A stretch of 64,000 nt of DNA, taken from Umezawaea sp049997955. GTDB taxonomy: Bacteria; Actinomycetota; Actinomycetes; Mycobacteriales; Pseudonocardiaceae. The notes under the pieces were generated by a model. The model was not told the DNA's origin and made no database searches. It saw nothing but the letters and a program-made list of their open reading frames with translations. The stretch is from positions 186,001 to 250,000 of the forward strand of contig JAEBDY010000003.1 of the NCBI GenBank assembly GCA_049997955.1, given 5' to 3'. Shown one piece after another: positions 1 through 9,129 of this stretch; within the stretch, counting starts at the first letter, position 1; every line of letters starts with the position of its first letter. The position numbers were made by a program, and so were the translations under genes.

Positions 1-1915
1 GGGAGGCTTCCGGCTGGTCCCCGGCTCGTTGCGCGATGAACCCCAGGTTATCGAGCACGGCTGCCGCCCCGCTGGCGTTCCGGTGTCGTTCGTGCAGCTT
101 CAGCGCGGCTTCGCAGCACTCACGGGCGAGGTCGTGCTCCCCGAGTTCGGCGTGCTGGCGTGCCATGGAGTTGAGCGCGTGCGCCTCGCCCACCGGGTTC
201 CCCGTCGACCGGTAGAACTCCAGCGCGATGGTGGCGTGGCGAAGGGCTGGGGCATGGCGGTGGCACATCGAGTGCAACCGGGCGAGGTCGTGGTGGGTGT
301 GCGCCTGGCTGGTCGGGTCGGTCGACTCCTCCGCGAGGACGAGTGCCTTCTCCAGGCACGTCAGCGCCTCGGTGAACTCGTTCGCCCGCGTGCAGGCACG
401 GCCGAGCTGGCGGTAGGCGAGCGTTCGCACCTCCGCGATCCCCATGAGGTCGGCGGCCTCGGCACCGGCTCGGGACGCGGTGACGTTGTCCCGCAGGTGG
501 CTACGCCGGTAGTGGTAGGTGTCGATGGCGCGCGACAGCTGCCACACGTGCTCGGTCCACCCGAGCTTCGCGGCCTCGCGTTGCACGACGAGCAACTGGT
601 CGTGCTCCTGGTCGAACCAGGTGAGAGCGCTCGACTCGTCCTCCAACGGCAGCGGGGCGCACCCCTCGGCGGGTTCGGGCGGGTCGATCCGGGTGCGGTG
701 GGCGTAGAGCAGCCGATCGGCGCCCAACGCCGTGTGCAGGTAGTGGTCGACCAATCGCCGGGCTGCCGCGAGCCGGATCTCGGCGCGGTCGGAGGCTGCG
801 CCCAGTTCGACCGCGTGCAACCGGATCAGGTCGTGCATCCGGAAGCGGCCGGGCCGCTGCTGGCGAACGAGGCTCTTGAGTTCGAGCGCGCGCAGCAGGA
901 CGTCCGTCGTAGCCGTTGGCAGGCCGAACAGGCTCGCCGCGGCGGCCCGACCGAGTTCGGGGATCGGCGCCGCGCCGAACAAGCGGAACGCCCTCGCCTG
1001 GTCGGCGTCGAGCGACGACGTGGACCAAGCAAGGACGTTCCGCACGCTCACGGTCTCATCCCCTGAGTCGAACGCGTCGAGTCGTGTGGACGTCTTCCTC
1101 AGCTCCTCGGCCAGAACCGACAGGGGGAAGTTCGGGTGCAGCGACATCCGCGCCGCGACGAGCGACAGCGCGAGCGGCAGGCCCGCGCAGCAGTCGACGA
1201 GGACGTCGGCCGCCTCGGGTTCGGTGTCGACCGCTCGGGCGCCCAGGTGGTGCACCAGGAGGGCGCGGCCAGTGCCGGGCGCGAGCGTGTCCAGGCGCAA
1301 CGACCTCGCGCCCTGCACCCGGAGCCCTGCCAGGTGGTTTCGGCTCGTCACGATCGCCGTGCACGGCGCCGTTCCGGGAAGTAGCGGCAGGACTTGGACG
1401 GTGTCGAGCGCGTTGTCCAGCACCACGATCACGTGGCGACCGGCGAGCACGCTCCGGTAGAGGGCGGCCGCGGCGCCCAGGTCGGTGGGGATCGCGGCGG
1501 GCTCCACGCCGAGGGCGCTCAGGAAGCCGTGCAGCACCGACAACGAGGATGCCGGGGTCCCGGTGGGGTCAAAACCCCGCAGGTCGGCGAAGAGTTGCCC
1601 GCCGGGAAACCTGGTGACGTTGTCGTGCGTCCAGCGCAGGGCCAAAGTCGTCTTGCCCATCCCGCCTCCGCCCTCGATGCTCAGCAACGCCATCTCACCC
1701 GCGTCGAGACTGGCGGCCACCACCTCCGTCAGCGCGGCCGTTTCTTCTTCGCGGCCCACCAAGACCCTCGGTCTGCTCGGTAGTTGACGCGGAACCGCCC
1801 GGTGCCGTGGGCGCTCCCGGTGGTGGTGGAAGTGCACGCCACCCTCGACCGAGCCCGCCTGCAGGACGGAGCCCGCGTTCGAGGAGTGCACGGCGTTGTG
1901 AACGTCGGGTCCCAT
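1..1915 (-). CDS. NB-ARC/TPR STAND-family ATPase (C-terminus beyond window)
   Basis: The reading frame runs off the left edge, so only about 638 residues are visible. Residues about 1-25 have the G-S-V-x-Q-A-G-S-V-x-G-G-V-H-F signature common at the N-terminus of actinomycete STAND regulators. An NB-ARC ATPase follows, with Walker A GGGGMGKTT near residue 80 and a Walker-B-like VIVVLDN, then an arm/winged-helix region and C-terminal helical repeats of TPR type. No SARP or HTH domain precedes the ATPase. The ATG at 1915 is chosen because an in-frame stop lies upstream with no other start between. Such proteins act as ATP-driven sensors or regulators; the target is not visible here. Confidence 0.8.
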   Translation of the reverse strand, partial: MGPDVHNAVHSSNAGSVLQAGSVEGGVHFHHHRERPRHRAVPRQLPSRPRVLVGREEETAALTEVVAASLDAGEMALLSIEGGGGMGKTTLALRWTHDNVTRFPGGQLFADLRGFDPTGTPASSLSVLHGFLSALGVEPAAIPTDLGAAAALYRSVLAGRHVIVVLDNALDTVQVLPLLPGTAPCTAIVTSRNHLAGLRVQGARSLRLDTLAPGTGRALLVHHLGARAVDTEPEAADVLVDCCAGLPLALSLVAARMSLHPNFPLSVLAEELRKTSTRLDAFDSGDETVSVRNVLAWSTSSLDADQARAFRLFGAAPIPELGRAAAASLFGLPTATTDVLLRALELKSLVRQQRPGRFRMHDLIRLHAVELGAASDRAEIRLAAARRLVDHYLHTALGADRLLYAHRTRIDPPEPAEGCAPLPLEDESSALTWFDQEHDQLLVVQREAAKLGWTEHVWQLSRAIDTYHYRRSHLRDNVTASRAGAEAADLMGIAEVRTLAYRQLGRACTRANEFTEALTCLEKALVLAEESTDPTSQAHTHHDLARLHSMCHRHAPALRHATIALEFYRSTGNPVGEAHALNSMARQHAELGEHDLARECCEAALKLHERHRNASGAAAVLDNLGFIAQRAGDQPEAS

Positions 1916-1995
1916 CAGACCGGTTCGGCCGCTGGGATCACCCTCGTCACGCGTGTCGTCACGGAACCGTCCATGTCACCCCCGTCCCGCTTCAT
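1915..1995 (-). CDS. Possible 26-residue leader peptide overlapping the NB-ARC gene
   Basis: A short frame starts at ATG 1995 (or ATG 1974, which has GGGGGTG just ahead) and ends with a TGA whose A is the first base of the NB-ARC start codon (TGATG). This geometry suggests translational coupling. The peptide resembles nothing I know and could be chance. Confidence 0.3.
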   Translation of the reverse strand: MKRDGGDMDGSVTTRVTRVIPAAEPV

Positions 1996-2083
1996 GGTGG
2001 TGTTTCGCTACCGGCCGCGCAGGGGCTGGATGGGGGCACTGTGAGCCCGAACGGGTGGTCGGATCGCGGAAAGCGTTGATGGA

Positions 2084-3328
2084 CTACGAAAACTGCGGAA
2101 ATTCGCCCAGAACGACGTGCACGAAAGTGCCGGACAGGCCATAGGTGCTGACGCCCACGAAGGCCGGGCCGGGGTAGGGCCATTCGAGGTGTTCCCGGAC
2201 CGGGGCGATACCAAGACCTTTCCAGTCCACTGTGGATGTCGGCTCGATCGGCCGCGGACCCGTCGGGATCCTGCGGTGGCGGAGGACCAGCGCCGCCTTG
2301 ACCAGGCCCGCCAGGCCGCCCGCCGCCTCGGGGTGGCCGATGGTCGACTTGATCGAGCCCACCAGGCACGGTTCGCCGGGCGGGCGGTGGACGCCGATGG
2401 TGGTGCCGATCGCCTGGAGTTCGATCGCGTCGCCCGCGGGGGCGGCGTTGCCATGGGCCTCGACGTAGCCGAGTCGGGCCGGGGTGATGCCCGCCGCGGT
2501 GCACGCACGGGTGATGACCTGGTGGTACCCCTCGATCGACGGGGCTATGACGGTCTTGGCGGTGCGGCCCTTGCTGGCCTGGGCGCTGCCCAGGATGACG
2601 CCGTGCACCCGGTCGCCGTCGGAGAGGGCCTGGTCGAGCCGTTTCAGCACCAGGGTCGCCGCGCCGTCCGAGCGGACGAAGCCGTCGGCCCTGTCGTCGG
2701 CGAAGTGGCAGCGGCCGGTGGGGGAGAGCAGGCGGGCGGCCCGGTAGCCGTCGGTGTGGTCCGCACCCAGTACGAGGCTGACGCCCGCCGCCAGCGCGGT
2801 GTCGCACTCGCCCGTGCGGAGGCTCTGGCACGCCAGGTGGACGGCCAGCGTGCCGGACGAGCAGGCGGCGTCGACCGTCGCGCACGGGCCGCGCAGGTCC
2901 CAGGCGTGGCTGACGCGGCCGGACGCCATGCTGCGGGCGGCAGTGCCCGCGATGGCGTACATGTCGACGTCGCCGCGCCGGTCGTCCCAGTGCTCGCCGG
3001 TGCTCTGGCCGGTGAAGACGCCGACCTCCTCGCCCGCGAGCGACTCGGCGGAGTGCCCGGCGTCCCGCAGGGCGTCCCACGCCGTGGCCAGCAGGACCTT
3101 GTGCTGGGGGTCGAGCGCGGCGGCCTCGCGGGCCGTGAGGGCGTAGAGGTCGGGGTCGAAGTCCTCGGGGTCGAGGTAGCCGCCGGGGCCCGTGACACCG
3201 GGGCGGTCGGCTGGTGGGCGTGGCGTGACGGCGTCGCGGCGCTCCACCAGCAGGTTCCACAGCTCGTCCGGTGTTCGGGCGCCGGGGAAGCGGCAGCCCG
3301 TTCCGATGATCGCGATCGGTTGGGTCAT
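2084..3328 (-). CDS. Orphan polyketide-synthase-type beta-ketoacyl synthase
   Basis: A 414-residue stand-alone ketosynthase. It has the thiolase-fold N-terminal half with the active-site motif DAACSSG (Cys156) and the C-terminal half with both histidines: VEAHG (His292) and SIKSTIGH (Lys327, His332). The catalytic triad is therefore complete, so this is an active condensing enzyme rather than a chain-length factor. The usual VEAHGTGT is altered to VEAHGNAA. No acyltransferase, ACP or further PKS domain lies nearby. The start chosen at 3328 gives the canonical short N-terminus before IAIIGTGCRFPG; an in-frame start at 3367 would translate a palindrome. It is divergent from asnB. The carrier protein it works with is unknown. 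Confidence 0.88.
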   Translation of the reverse strand: MTQPIAIIGTGCRFPGARTPDELWNLLVERRDAVTPRPPADRPGVTGPGGYLDPEDFDPDLYALTAREAAALDPQHKVLLATAWDALRDAGHSAESLAGEEVGVFTGQSTGEHWDDRRGDVDMYAIAGTAARSMASGRVSHAWDLRGPCATVDAACSSGTLAVHLACQSLRTGECDTALAAGVSLVLGADHTDGYRAARLLSPTGRCHFADDRADGFVRSDGAATLVLKRLDQALSDGDRVHGVILGSAQASKGRTAKTVIAPSIEGYHQVITRACTAAGITPARLGYVEAHGNAAPAGDAIELQAIGTTIGVHRPPGEPCLVGSIKSTIGHPEAAGGLAGLVKAALVLRHRRIPTGPRPIEPTSTVDWKGLGIAPVREHLEWPYPGPAFVGVSTYGLSGTFVHVVLGEFPQFS

Positions 3329-3347
3329 CGAGTCGTCCCGTGGTCGA

Positions 3348-3371
3348 TCCATTGTGGACGACCACAATGGA
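3348..3371. promoter_or_regulatory. Perfect inverted repeat between ketosynthase and asnB
   Basis: Arms TCCATTGTGG and CCACAATGGA (10 bp) are separated by ACGA. It sits just upstream of the ketosynthase start and in the divergent promoter region shared with asnB, so it could be an operator for both. Its half-site also resembles a DnaA-box core (GTCCACAA). Confidence 0.55.
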
Positions 3372-3477
3372 GTGATCTTGGTGGTCGGTCGGCGCGGCGC
3401 GACCCTACACTCCGCGTAGCCGATCGTGTTCCCAGGGTGACTGAGGGGCAGGCGGTCGTCCCCCGAGGAGTCAACCC

Positions 3478-5307
3478 ATGTGTGGAATCGCGGGCTGGGC
3501 CGATCCGGTCGATCCGCTGACCGGTGGTGGTCGGATCGTGCGGCGGATGACGGACGCGCTGGCCGCGCGCGGGCCGGACGGCGAGGGGGTGTGGGTCGGG
3601 GCGCACGCGATCCTCGGGCACCGCAGGCTCGCGGTGGTGGACCCGGCCCGCGGCCACCAGCCCATGGTGGTCGGCGACGACGGCGACGACCCGCTGGTGG
3701 TGCTCTCCTACAGCGGCGAGGTGTTCAACCACGTCGAGCTGCGGACCGAGCTGGAGCTGCTCGGGCACAAGTTCCACAGCGGCACGGACACCGAGGTCGT
3801 GCTGCACGCCTGCCAGGAGTGGGGGATCGGCGCCGCCGAGCGGCTCAACGGGATGTACGCGTTCGCGGTGTGGGACGCGGTCCGGCGCAGGCTGCTGCTG
3901 GTCCGCGACCGGCTGGGGGTGAAACCGCTCTGCTACAGCCGGGTCGGCGCCGGCGTGGTGTTCGCGTCCGAGCCGAAGGCCCTGTTCGCGAGCGGGCTGG
4001 TCGAACCCGCCGTGGACGAGCGCGGCCTCCGCGACTTCCTCGCGTCGGTCCGAACACCCGGCGGCAGCCTCTACCGCGACGTGCGGGAGCTGCCGCCCGC
4101 CACCGTCCTGGTCCTGGACGGCGCGGGCATCCGGGAACACCGCTACTGGACCCTCCAGGCCAGGCCGCACGAGGACGACGGGCCTACCACCGTCCGCCGC
4201 ACCCGTGAGCTGCTGGTCGACATCACCGCGCGGCACGTGCGCGCCGACGTGCCGCTCGGCGCGCTGCTGTCCGGCGGCCTCGACTCCAGCGTGCTGGTCG
4301 CGCTGGGGCGCAAAGCGTTGCCGGGCAGCGCCTTGCGCACCTTCTCGGTCGACTTCACCGGCGACTTCGCCCCGGACGGACTCCGGGCAACGCCCGACGC
4401 GCCGTTCGTGCGGGACGTGGTCGCGCACTGCGGACTCGACCACCGCGACCTCGTCCTGGACCCCGCCGCGCTGAGCGATCCGGCGCTCCGGCAGACCGTC
4501 GTCACGGCACGGGACGCGCCCTCGTCCGGCGACATGGACGCCTCGCTGCACCTGCTGTTCCGCGCGGTCCGCGAGCACGCCACCGTGGTGCTGTCCGGGG
4601 AGAGCGCGGACGAGGTGTTCGGCGGCTACCCGTGGTTCCACGACTCCGACGCGCTGGCCACCGCCGACTACCCGTGGCGCTACTTCGCCGGTCGCAGCGG
4701 CACGTACCGCGCCCTGCTGCGCCCGGACGTGGCGGCGGAGCTGGACATCACCGCGCACCGCGCCGAGCACTACCGGCAGGCGCTGGCGGAAGTGCCGGTG
4801 CTGGCGGGCGAACCCATGATGCAGCGCAGGCTGCGCGAGGTGTCCCACCTGCACCTGACGCGCTGGCTGCCCGACCTGCTGGACCGCAAGGACCGGCTGA
4901 GCATGGCCGTGGGGCTGGAGGTGCGCGTCCCGTTCTGCGACCACCGGCTCGTGGAGCACGCGTTCAACACGCCGTGGACCCAGCACGTCGCCGACGGCCG
5001 CGAGAAGTCGCTGCTGCGGGCCGCCGTCGCGGCCGACCTGCCGTCGAGCGTGCTGAACCGGGTGAAGGCGCCGTACCCGAGCACGCAGGACCCCCGCTAC
5101 CGGCGGATGATCCAGGACCAGGTGGGCGACCTGCTCGCCACGCCCACCGCCCCCGTCTGGGCCTACCTCGACCCGGCCGCGCTGCGGAGCCGCCTGTCCC
5201 GCCCCGAGTCCGACCGGGCGACCCGCGCGGGCCTGGACTTCGCGCTCTCGTTCGACCTCTGGCTCAGGTCCGGGCCTGACCGCGCTTCCAGTAGCCGGAG
5301 AACATGA
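3478..5307 (+). CDS. asnB: Asparagine synthase (glutamine-hydrolysing)
   Basis: A 609-residue class-II glutamine amidotransferase/asparagine synthetase. MCGIAG places the catalytic Cys2 directly after the initiator Met, which fixes the start; GAGGA lies 9-13 bases upstream. The glutaminase domain covers about residues 1-210. The ATP-pyrophosphatase domain has the PP-loop SGGLDSS near residue 265 and the downstream SGESADEVFGGYPWF block. It would convert aspartate (or an aspartate-like acid) to the amide using glutamine and ATP. Its length fits AsnB. Position beside an orphan ketosynthase means a role in natural-product amidation is possible. The 3' end overlaps the convergent siderophore-interacting gene by 44 bp. 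Confidence 0.92.
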   Translation: MCGIAGWADPVDPLTGGGRIVRRMTDALAARGPDGEGVWVGAHAILGHRRLAVVDPARGHQPMVVGDDGDDPLVVLSYSGEVFNHVELRTELELLGHKFHSGTDTEVVLHACQEWGIGAAERLNGMYAFAVWDAVRRRLLLVRDRLGVKPLCYSRVGAGVVFASEPKALFASGLVEPAVDERGLRDFLASVRTPGGSLYRDVRELPPATVLVLDGAGIREHRYWTLQARPHEDDGPTTVRRTRELLVDITARHVRADVPLGALLSGGLDSSVLVALGRKALPGSALRTFSVDFTGDFAPDGLRATPDAPFVRDVVAHCGLDHRDLVLDPAALSDPALRQTVVTARDAPSSGDMDASLHLLFRAVREHATVVLSGESADEVFGGYPWFHDSDALATADYPWRYFAGRSGTYRALLRPDVAAELDITAHRAEHYRQALAEVPVLAGEPMMQRRLREVSHLHLTRWLPDLLDRKDRLSMAVGLEVRVPFCDHRLVEHAFNTPWTQHVADGREKSLLRAAVAADLPSSVLNRVKAPYPSTQDPRYRRMIQDQVGDLLATPTAPVWAYLDPAALRSRLSRPESDRATRAGLDFALSFDLWLRSGPDRASSSRRT

Positions 5308-6094
5308 TCTTCCGACGGTCCAGGCCGCGCTCCTTGACCAGGTGCCTCCGCACGGACGTCGCGAGGTTCGACTCGCCGCACACCCAGGCGTAGCCGAAGT
5401 CCTCGGCCGGGAGCGCGGCCACCGCCGCCAGCGCACGACTGCCCGGTTCGGCCTCGCCGCGGTAGACGAACTCGACCCCGTCCGGCACCGGCGTCAGGTA
5501 GGACTCGTCCGGCACCTCCACGATCGCCGTGGCGCCCGGCTGGACCTCCAGGATCGCGCACAGCGCGGGCAACGCCGTCTCGTCGGCGACCAGCAGCCGC
5601 GAGGTCGCCCCCGGCTGCCGCTGGTAGGTCGACCCGCACGCGCGGAACCCCGCCACCGCGCCGACTTCCGCCGCCGAGGCCCACGTCGAGCCGGGCCCGT
5701 GCGCGTCCTCGTGCAGCACGAAGTCCACGTCGATCTCGCACCGCTCACCCCGCACCGCCCGCACGGTGTACCAGCGCAGGTCCGGCCGCGTCGCCTCGGG
5801 CATCTTCGCGATGGCCGCGCGGACGTTGATCCCGTCCTCCGCCGGGAAGGCCAGCTCGCCGCCACGGGGCACCAGCAGCCCGAAGTACTCGTCCGCGCCG
5901 CTGGTCCGCCACCGCCCGAACTCCGGCGCGCGGAACGTGATCCGCCGCAGGTGGTCGTTGAGCGCCGTCGTCCGCGCCACCGTCATGGGGAACTGCTCGT
6001 ACGCGTCGCGCCGGTTCGACGGCGCCACGACGAGCGCCGCCACCTTGCCGACGACCTTCCGCTGGAGCTGGCCGAGTGCCGAATAGGTGCTCAA
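5264..6094 (-). CDS. Siderophore-interacting protein (FAD ferric-siderophore reductase)
   Basis: A 276-residue protein of the SIP/ViuB family, which reduces ferric siderophores in the cytoplasm with FAD and NAD(P)H. The FAD-binding beta-barrel covers about the first 130 residues (LRRITFRAPEF, then WYTVRAVR), and the NAD-binding-like half has the family-typical end VCGESNLATSVRRHL and FSGYWKRG. A near-consensus iron box lies just upstream, so iron-dependent repression is expected. No siderophore synthase or transporter is in the window. Confidence 0.93.
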   Translation of the reverse strand: MSTYSALGQLQRKVVGKVAALVVAPSNRRDAYEQFPMTVARTTALNDHLRRITFRAPEFGRWRTSGADEYFGLLVPRGGELAFPAEDGINVRAAIAKMPEATRPDLRWYTVRAVRGERCEIDVDFVLHEDAHGPGSTWASAAEVGAVAGFRACGSTYQRQPGATSRLLVADETALPALCAILEVQPGATAIVEVPDESYLTPVPDGVEFVYRGEAEPGSRALAAVAALPAEDFGYAWVCGESNLATSVRRHLVKERGLDRRKIMFSGYWKRGQART

Positions 6095-6116
6095 GATCCG
6101 CCGCCCTCCTCGATGA

Positions 6117-6135
6117 TGAGGTTAGGCTAACCTAA
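6117..6135 (-). promoter_or_regulatory. DtxR/IdeR iron box
   Basis: The 19-mer TGAGGTTAGGCTAACCTAA matches the IdeR/DtxR consensus TTAGGTTAGGCTAACCTAA at 18 of 19 positions. It lies 23 bp upstream of the siderophore-interacting protein start, where iron-loaded repressor would block its promoter. Confidence 0.9.
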
Positions 6136-6299
6136 TCGATGCGTGGAGCCGAGTGCGATCATCGCGATGTCGGGGTTCGAGCGGCCTGATCGCGACTACC
6201 TGGGACCCGGCTCCCGGGGCAAGTCCACCGTCCGGAGCCGTTCCGGAGTCGTTGCTACGTTCGGGGGAACGTGGTGATCATCCGGAAGAGGGGCTGCTT

Positions 6300-7154
6300 G
6301 TGAAGATCGGGATCGGACTGCCGAACCAGGTTCGCGACGTCGTGCCGACCGTTCTCCCGGAGTGGGCGAGGCTGGCCGAGGAGGCCGGGTTCTCCACGCT
6401 CGGCACGGTCGGTCGGATCGCCTACCCCGGTGTGCTGGACACGGTGGCGCTCGCGGCCGCGGCGGCCGTGACGACTCGGGTCTCCTTGATCAGCAACGTC
6501 ATGCTCACCGGTGTGTGGCCGCCCGCGCTGATCGCCAAGGAGGTCGCGGGCATCGACGGGGTCTCCGGTGGGCGGCTGACGCTCGGCATCGGCATCGGCG
6601 GGCGCGAGGACGACTTCGTCGTGGACGGCGCCGGGCCGCGCGGGCTGGGCAAGCGCATGGACCACGACCTGGAGGTCTACCGGTCGGTGTGGGCCGGTGA
6701 GCCGGTCGGCGGCGGGACCAACCCGGCCGTGCCGCCGACCGCCCGCCAGGTGCCGATGCTGTTCGGCGGGTTCGCGCCCGCGGCGCTCGCGCGCATGGCC
6801 AAGTGGGGCGAGGGGTACATCGGCGCGTCGCTGCCCGCGGCCATGATCGCCCAGTCGTTCGACGCCGCCCGCGCCGCGTGGACCGAGGGCGGGCGTGAAG
6901 GTGCGCCGCGGCTGGTGGCGATCGCCTACTTCGGGCTCGGCGACGTCGAGCGGGGGCAGCAGGCCGTGGCCGACTACTACGGCGACCTCGGCGCGGAGAC
7001 CGCAGGCATGATCGCGTCGGGCGTGCACGGCACGGCGGACGCGGTCCGGGAAGCCGTGCGGGCGTTCGCCGAGATCGGCGCGGACGAGCTGGTCTTCAAC
7101 CCGACCACCGACGACGTGAAGGACGTCGCCCGGCTGGCCGAGATCGTGCTCTGA
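6300..7154 (+). CDS. Luciferase-like (LLM-class) flavin-dependent monooxygenase
   Basis: A 284-residue bacterial-luciferase-fold oxidoreductase. It begins KIGIGLPNQV, has the TRVSLISNV strand and the loop SGGRLTLGIGIGGREDDF typical of F420- or FMN-dependent members, and ends with a TADAVREAVRAFAEIGADEL block as in other LLM proteins. The GTG at 6300 is preferred because GGAAGAGGGG precedes it and the conserved core starts immediately after. The substrate cannot be inferred. It appears monocistronic. Confidence 0.88.
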   Translation: MKIGIGLPNQVRDVVPTVLPEWARLAEEAGFSTLGTVGRIAYPGVLDTVALAAAAAVTTRVSLISNVMLTGVWPPALIAKEVAGIDGVSGGRLTLGIGIGGREDDFVVDGAGPRGLGKRMDHDLEVYRSVWAGEPVGGGTNPAVPPTARQVPMLFGGFAPAALARMAKWGEGYIGASLPAAMIAQSFDAARAAWTEGGREGAPRLVAIAYFGLGDVERGQQAVADYYGDLGAETAGMIASGVHGTADAVREAVRAFAEIGADELVFNPTTDDVKDVARLAEIVL

Positions 7155-7313
7155 GCGGTTTCCGCTGCTGAGCGGCTCGCCGAGTGCCAGGATGAGCCCT
7201 CGGCGCGTGACCTCCGAGAAAGATGCCAAGCGAGATGTCGAGAACTCGCCACGTGCTCCGTTCTACCCATGACGGCGCCGAAACCGGGCGCGGCGGACCA
7301 CGAGGAGACGACG

Positions 7314-7715
7314 ATGCCGAAGTTCATGCTGCTGATGAGCTACCAGAAGATCGAGGGCGTGGAGCCGATCACCAGCTGGGCCCCCGGCGACATCAAGGCG
7401 CACATCGACTTCCAGCAGGCGCTCGGCCAGGAGTTGGCCGACAAGGGCGAGCTGGTCGACGGACAGGGCCTGGCCGGGCCCGAGGTGGCGAAGATCGTGG
7501 TCTTCAAGGGCGAGGGCGCGCCGGTCGTGGTCGACGGGCCGTTCCCGGAGTCGAAGGAGTTCCTCGCGGGCTACTGGCTGGTCGACGTGGAGTCGGTGGA
7601 CCGGGCGCTGGAGATCGCCGCGCAGGCGTCCGCCGCACCCGGCCAGAACGGCGTGCCGATCGGCCAGCCGATCGAGGTGCGCGAGGTGATGAGCGCGCCG
7701 AGCGTCGAGCAGTGA
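7314..7715 (+). CDS. YCII-related (DGPF) protein
   Basis: A 133-residue ferredoxin-fold YCII-domain protein containing the DGPFPESKEFLAGYW block that names the DGPF family. In actinobacteria such genes are paired with ECF42-type sigma factors, as here: its stop codon overlaps the next start by GTGA. The ATG at 7314 follows GAGGAG and precedes MPKFMLLM, the usual beginning of the family. The role is likely accessory to the sigma factor; the chemistry is unproven. Confidence 0.9.
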   Translation: MPKFMLLMSYQKIEGVEPITSWAPGDIKAHIDFQQALGQELADKGELVDGQGLAGPEVAKIVVFKGEGAPVVVDGPFPESKEFLAGYWLVDVESVDRALEIAAQASAAPGQNGVPIGQPIEVREVMSAPSVEQ

Positions 7716-8920
7716 CCACCGGCGTCGAGGACCTGCTGCGCGAGTACGCGCCGCAGGTCCTCGGCGTGGTCGTCCGCCGGTTCGGCGACTTCGCCGCCGC
7801 CGAGGACGCCGTGCAGGAGGCGCTGCTGGCCGCCGCCCTGCACTGGCCGGTCGACGGCGTCCCGGAAAGCCCGCGCGGCTGGCTGGTCCAGACCGCCGTG
7901 CGGCGGATGACCGACCAGTACCGCAGCGAGCAGGCCCGCCGTCGCCGCGAGGACACCGCCGCCTCCCTCGACCAGGCGCCCGGTGACGTGGTCGACCGCG
8001 ACGACACGCTCGTCCTGCTGTTCCTCTGCTGCCACCCGGCCCTGACGCCTGCCTCCGCGATCGCGCTGACGCTGCGCGCGGTGGCGGGCCTGACCACCGC
8101 CGAGATCGCCAACGCGTTCCTCGTGCCCGAGGCGACCATGGCGCAGCGCATCAGCCGTGCCAAGCAGCGGGTGAAGGCGTCCGGGGTGCCGTTCGCGATG
8201 CCCGTCGGCGACGACCGCGCGCCCCGGCTGCGGTCCGTGCTGCGGGTTCTCTACCTGCTGTTCAACGAGGGCTACACCAGCAGCATCGGGCACGAGCTGC
8301 ACCGCGGCGAGCTGTCCGGCGAGGCGATCCGGCTGGCCCGCGCCGTGCACGCCGTCCTGCCGGACGACGGCGAGGTCGCGGGCCTGCTCGCCCTGATGCT
8401 GCTCACCGACGCCCGGCGGCCCGCACGCACCGGAGCCGACGGGTCGCTGATCCCGCTGGCGGAGCAGGACCGGACGCTGTGGGACCACTCGCTGATCGTG
8501 GAGGGCGTCGCGCTGGTGACCAGCGCGGTGTCCAAGGGGATGGTGGGGGAGTACCAGTTGCAGGCCGCCATCGCCGCCGTCCACGACGACGCGGCTCGCG
8601 CGGAGGACACCGACTGGCCGGAGATCCTGGGGCTGTACGGGCTGCTGGAGCGGATGACCGGCAACCCGGTGGTCGCGCTCAACCGGGCCGTCGCCGTGGC
8701 GATGGTGCACGGCCCCGAGGCGGGGCTGACGCTGCTCGACGCGGTGGCCGAGCGGCTCGAAGGGCACTACCGGCTGGACGCGGTGCGCGCCCACCTGCGC
8801 GAGATGGCCGGGGACGTCGGGGCGGCGGTCGAGCACTACCGGGCGGCGGCGGCCCGGACGACGAGCACGCCCGAGCGGAACTACCTGGTCATGCGTGCCG
8901 CTCGGCTGGGAAGGCCGTGA
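7712..8920 (+). CDS. ECF-type RNA polymerase sigma factor (ECF42-like, C-terminal extension)
   Basis: 402 residues, about twice the length of a simple ECF sigma factor. Region 2 covers roughly residues 8-75 (AAEDAVQEALLAAALHWP), region 4 about 105-155 with the HTH around AEIANAFLVPEATMAQRISRAK, and a helical TPR-like extension follows (LLFNEGYT, LARAVH, LNRAVAVAM). This architecture plus the overlapping DGPF gene defines the ECF42 group. No anti-sigma factor is present, which fits that group; control is thought to lie in the C-terminal domain. The GTG start overlaps the previous stop. Confidence 0.93.
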   Translation: MTTGVEDLLREYAPQVLGVVVRRFGDFAAAEDAVQEALLAAALHWPVDGVPESPRGWLVQTAVRRMTDQYRSEQARRRREDTAASLDQAPGDVVDRDDTLVLLFLCCHPALTPASAIALTLRAVAGLTTAEIANAFLVPEATMAQRISRAKQRVKASGVPFAMPVGDDRAPRLRSVLRVLYLLFNEGYTSSIGHELHRGELSGEAIRLARAVHAVLPDDGEVAGLLALMLLTDARRPARTGADGSLIPLAEQDRTLWDHSLIVEGVALVTSAVSKGMVGEYQLQAAIAAVHDDAARAEDTDWPEILGLYGLLERMTGNPVVALNRAVAVAMVHGPEAGLTLLDAVAERLEGHYRLDAVRAHLREMAGDVGAAVEHYRAAAARTTSTPERNYLVMRAARLGRP

Positions 8921-9129
8921 CGGTCCCGGTGGACGTGGCCGGTTCCGGCCGTGGGCGAAGGGACGACCGCATCCCTGACCAGCGGCGATGTGCGAAGGCC
9001 GTTGACATCCGGCCGAACGGGGCAGGCCGCGTCCCGCACACCGGCGGGGAATCGGTTCCGATCACGTCGTGAGCGAGCTTCCGCCACGCGCGGATCGCCG
9101 CAGGGGCGTGCTACCCGGACGACCGGGGT

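Noticed and set aside
1..1066. Plus-strand frame of 345 codons at the left edge
   Set aside because: Antisense to the NB-ARC/TPR gene, which has Walker A and TPR-like content in the minus frame.
8921..9129. Gap between sigma factor and rnhA
   Set aside because: Small frames exist on both strands but without binding sites or recognisable content; treated as intergenic.
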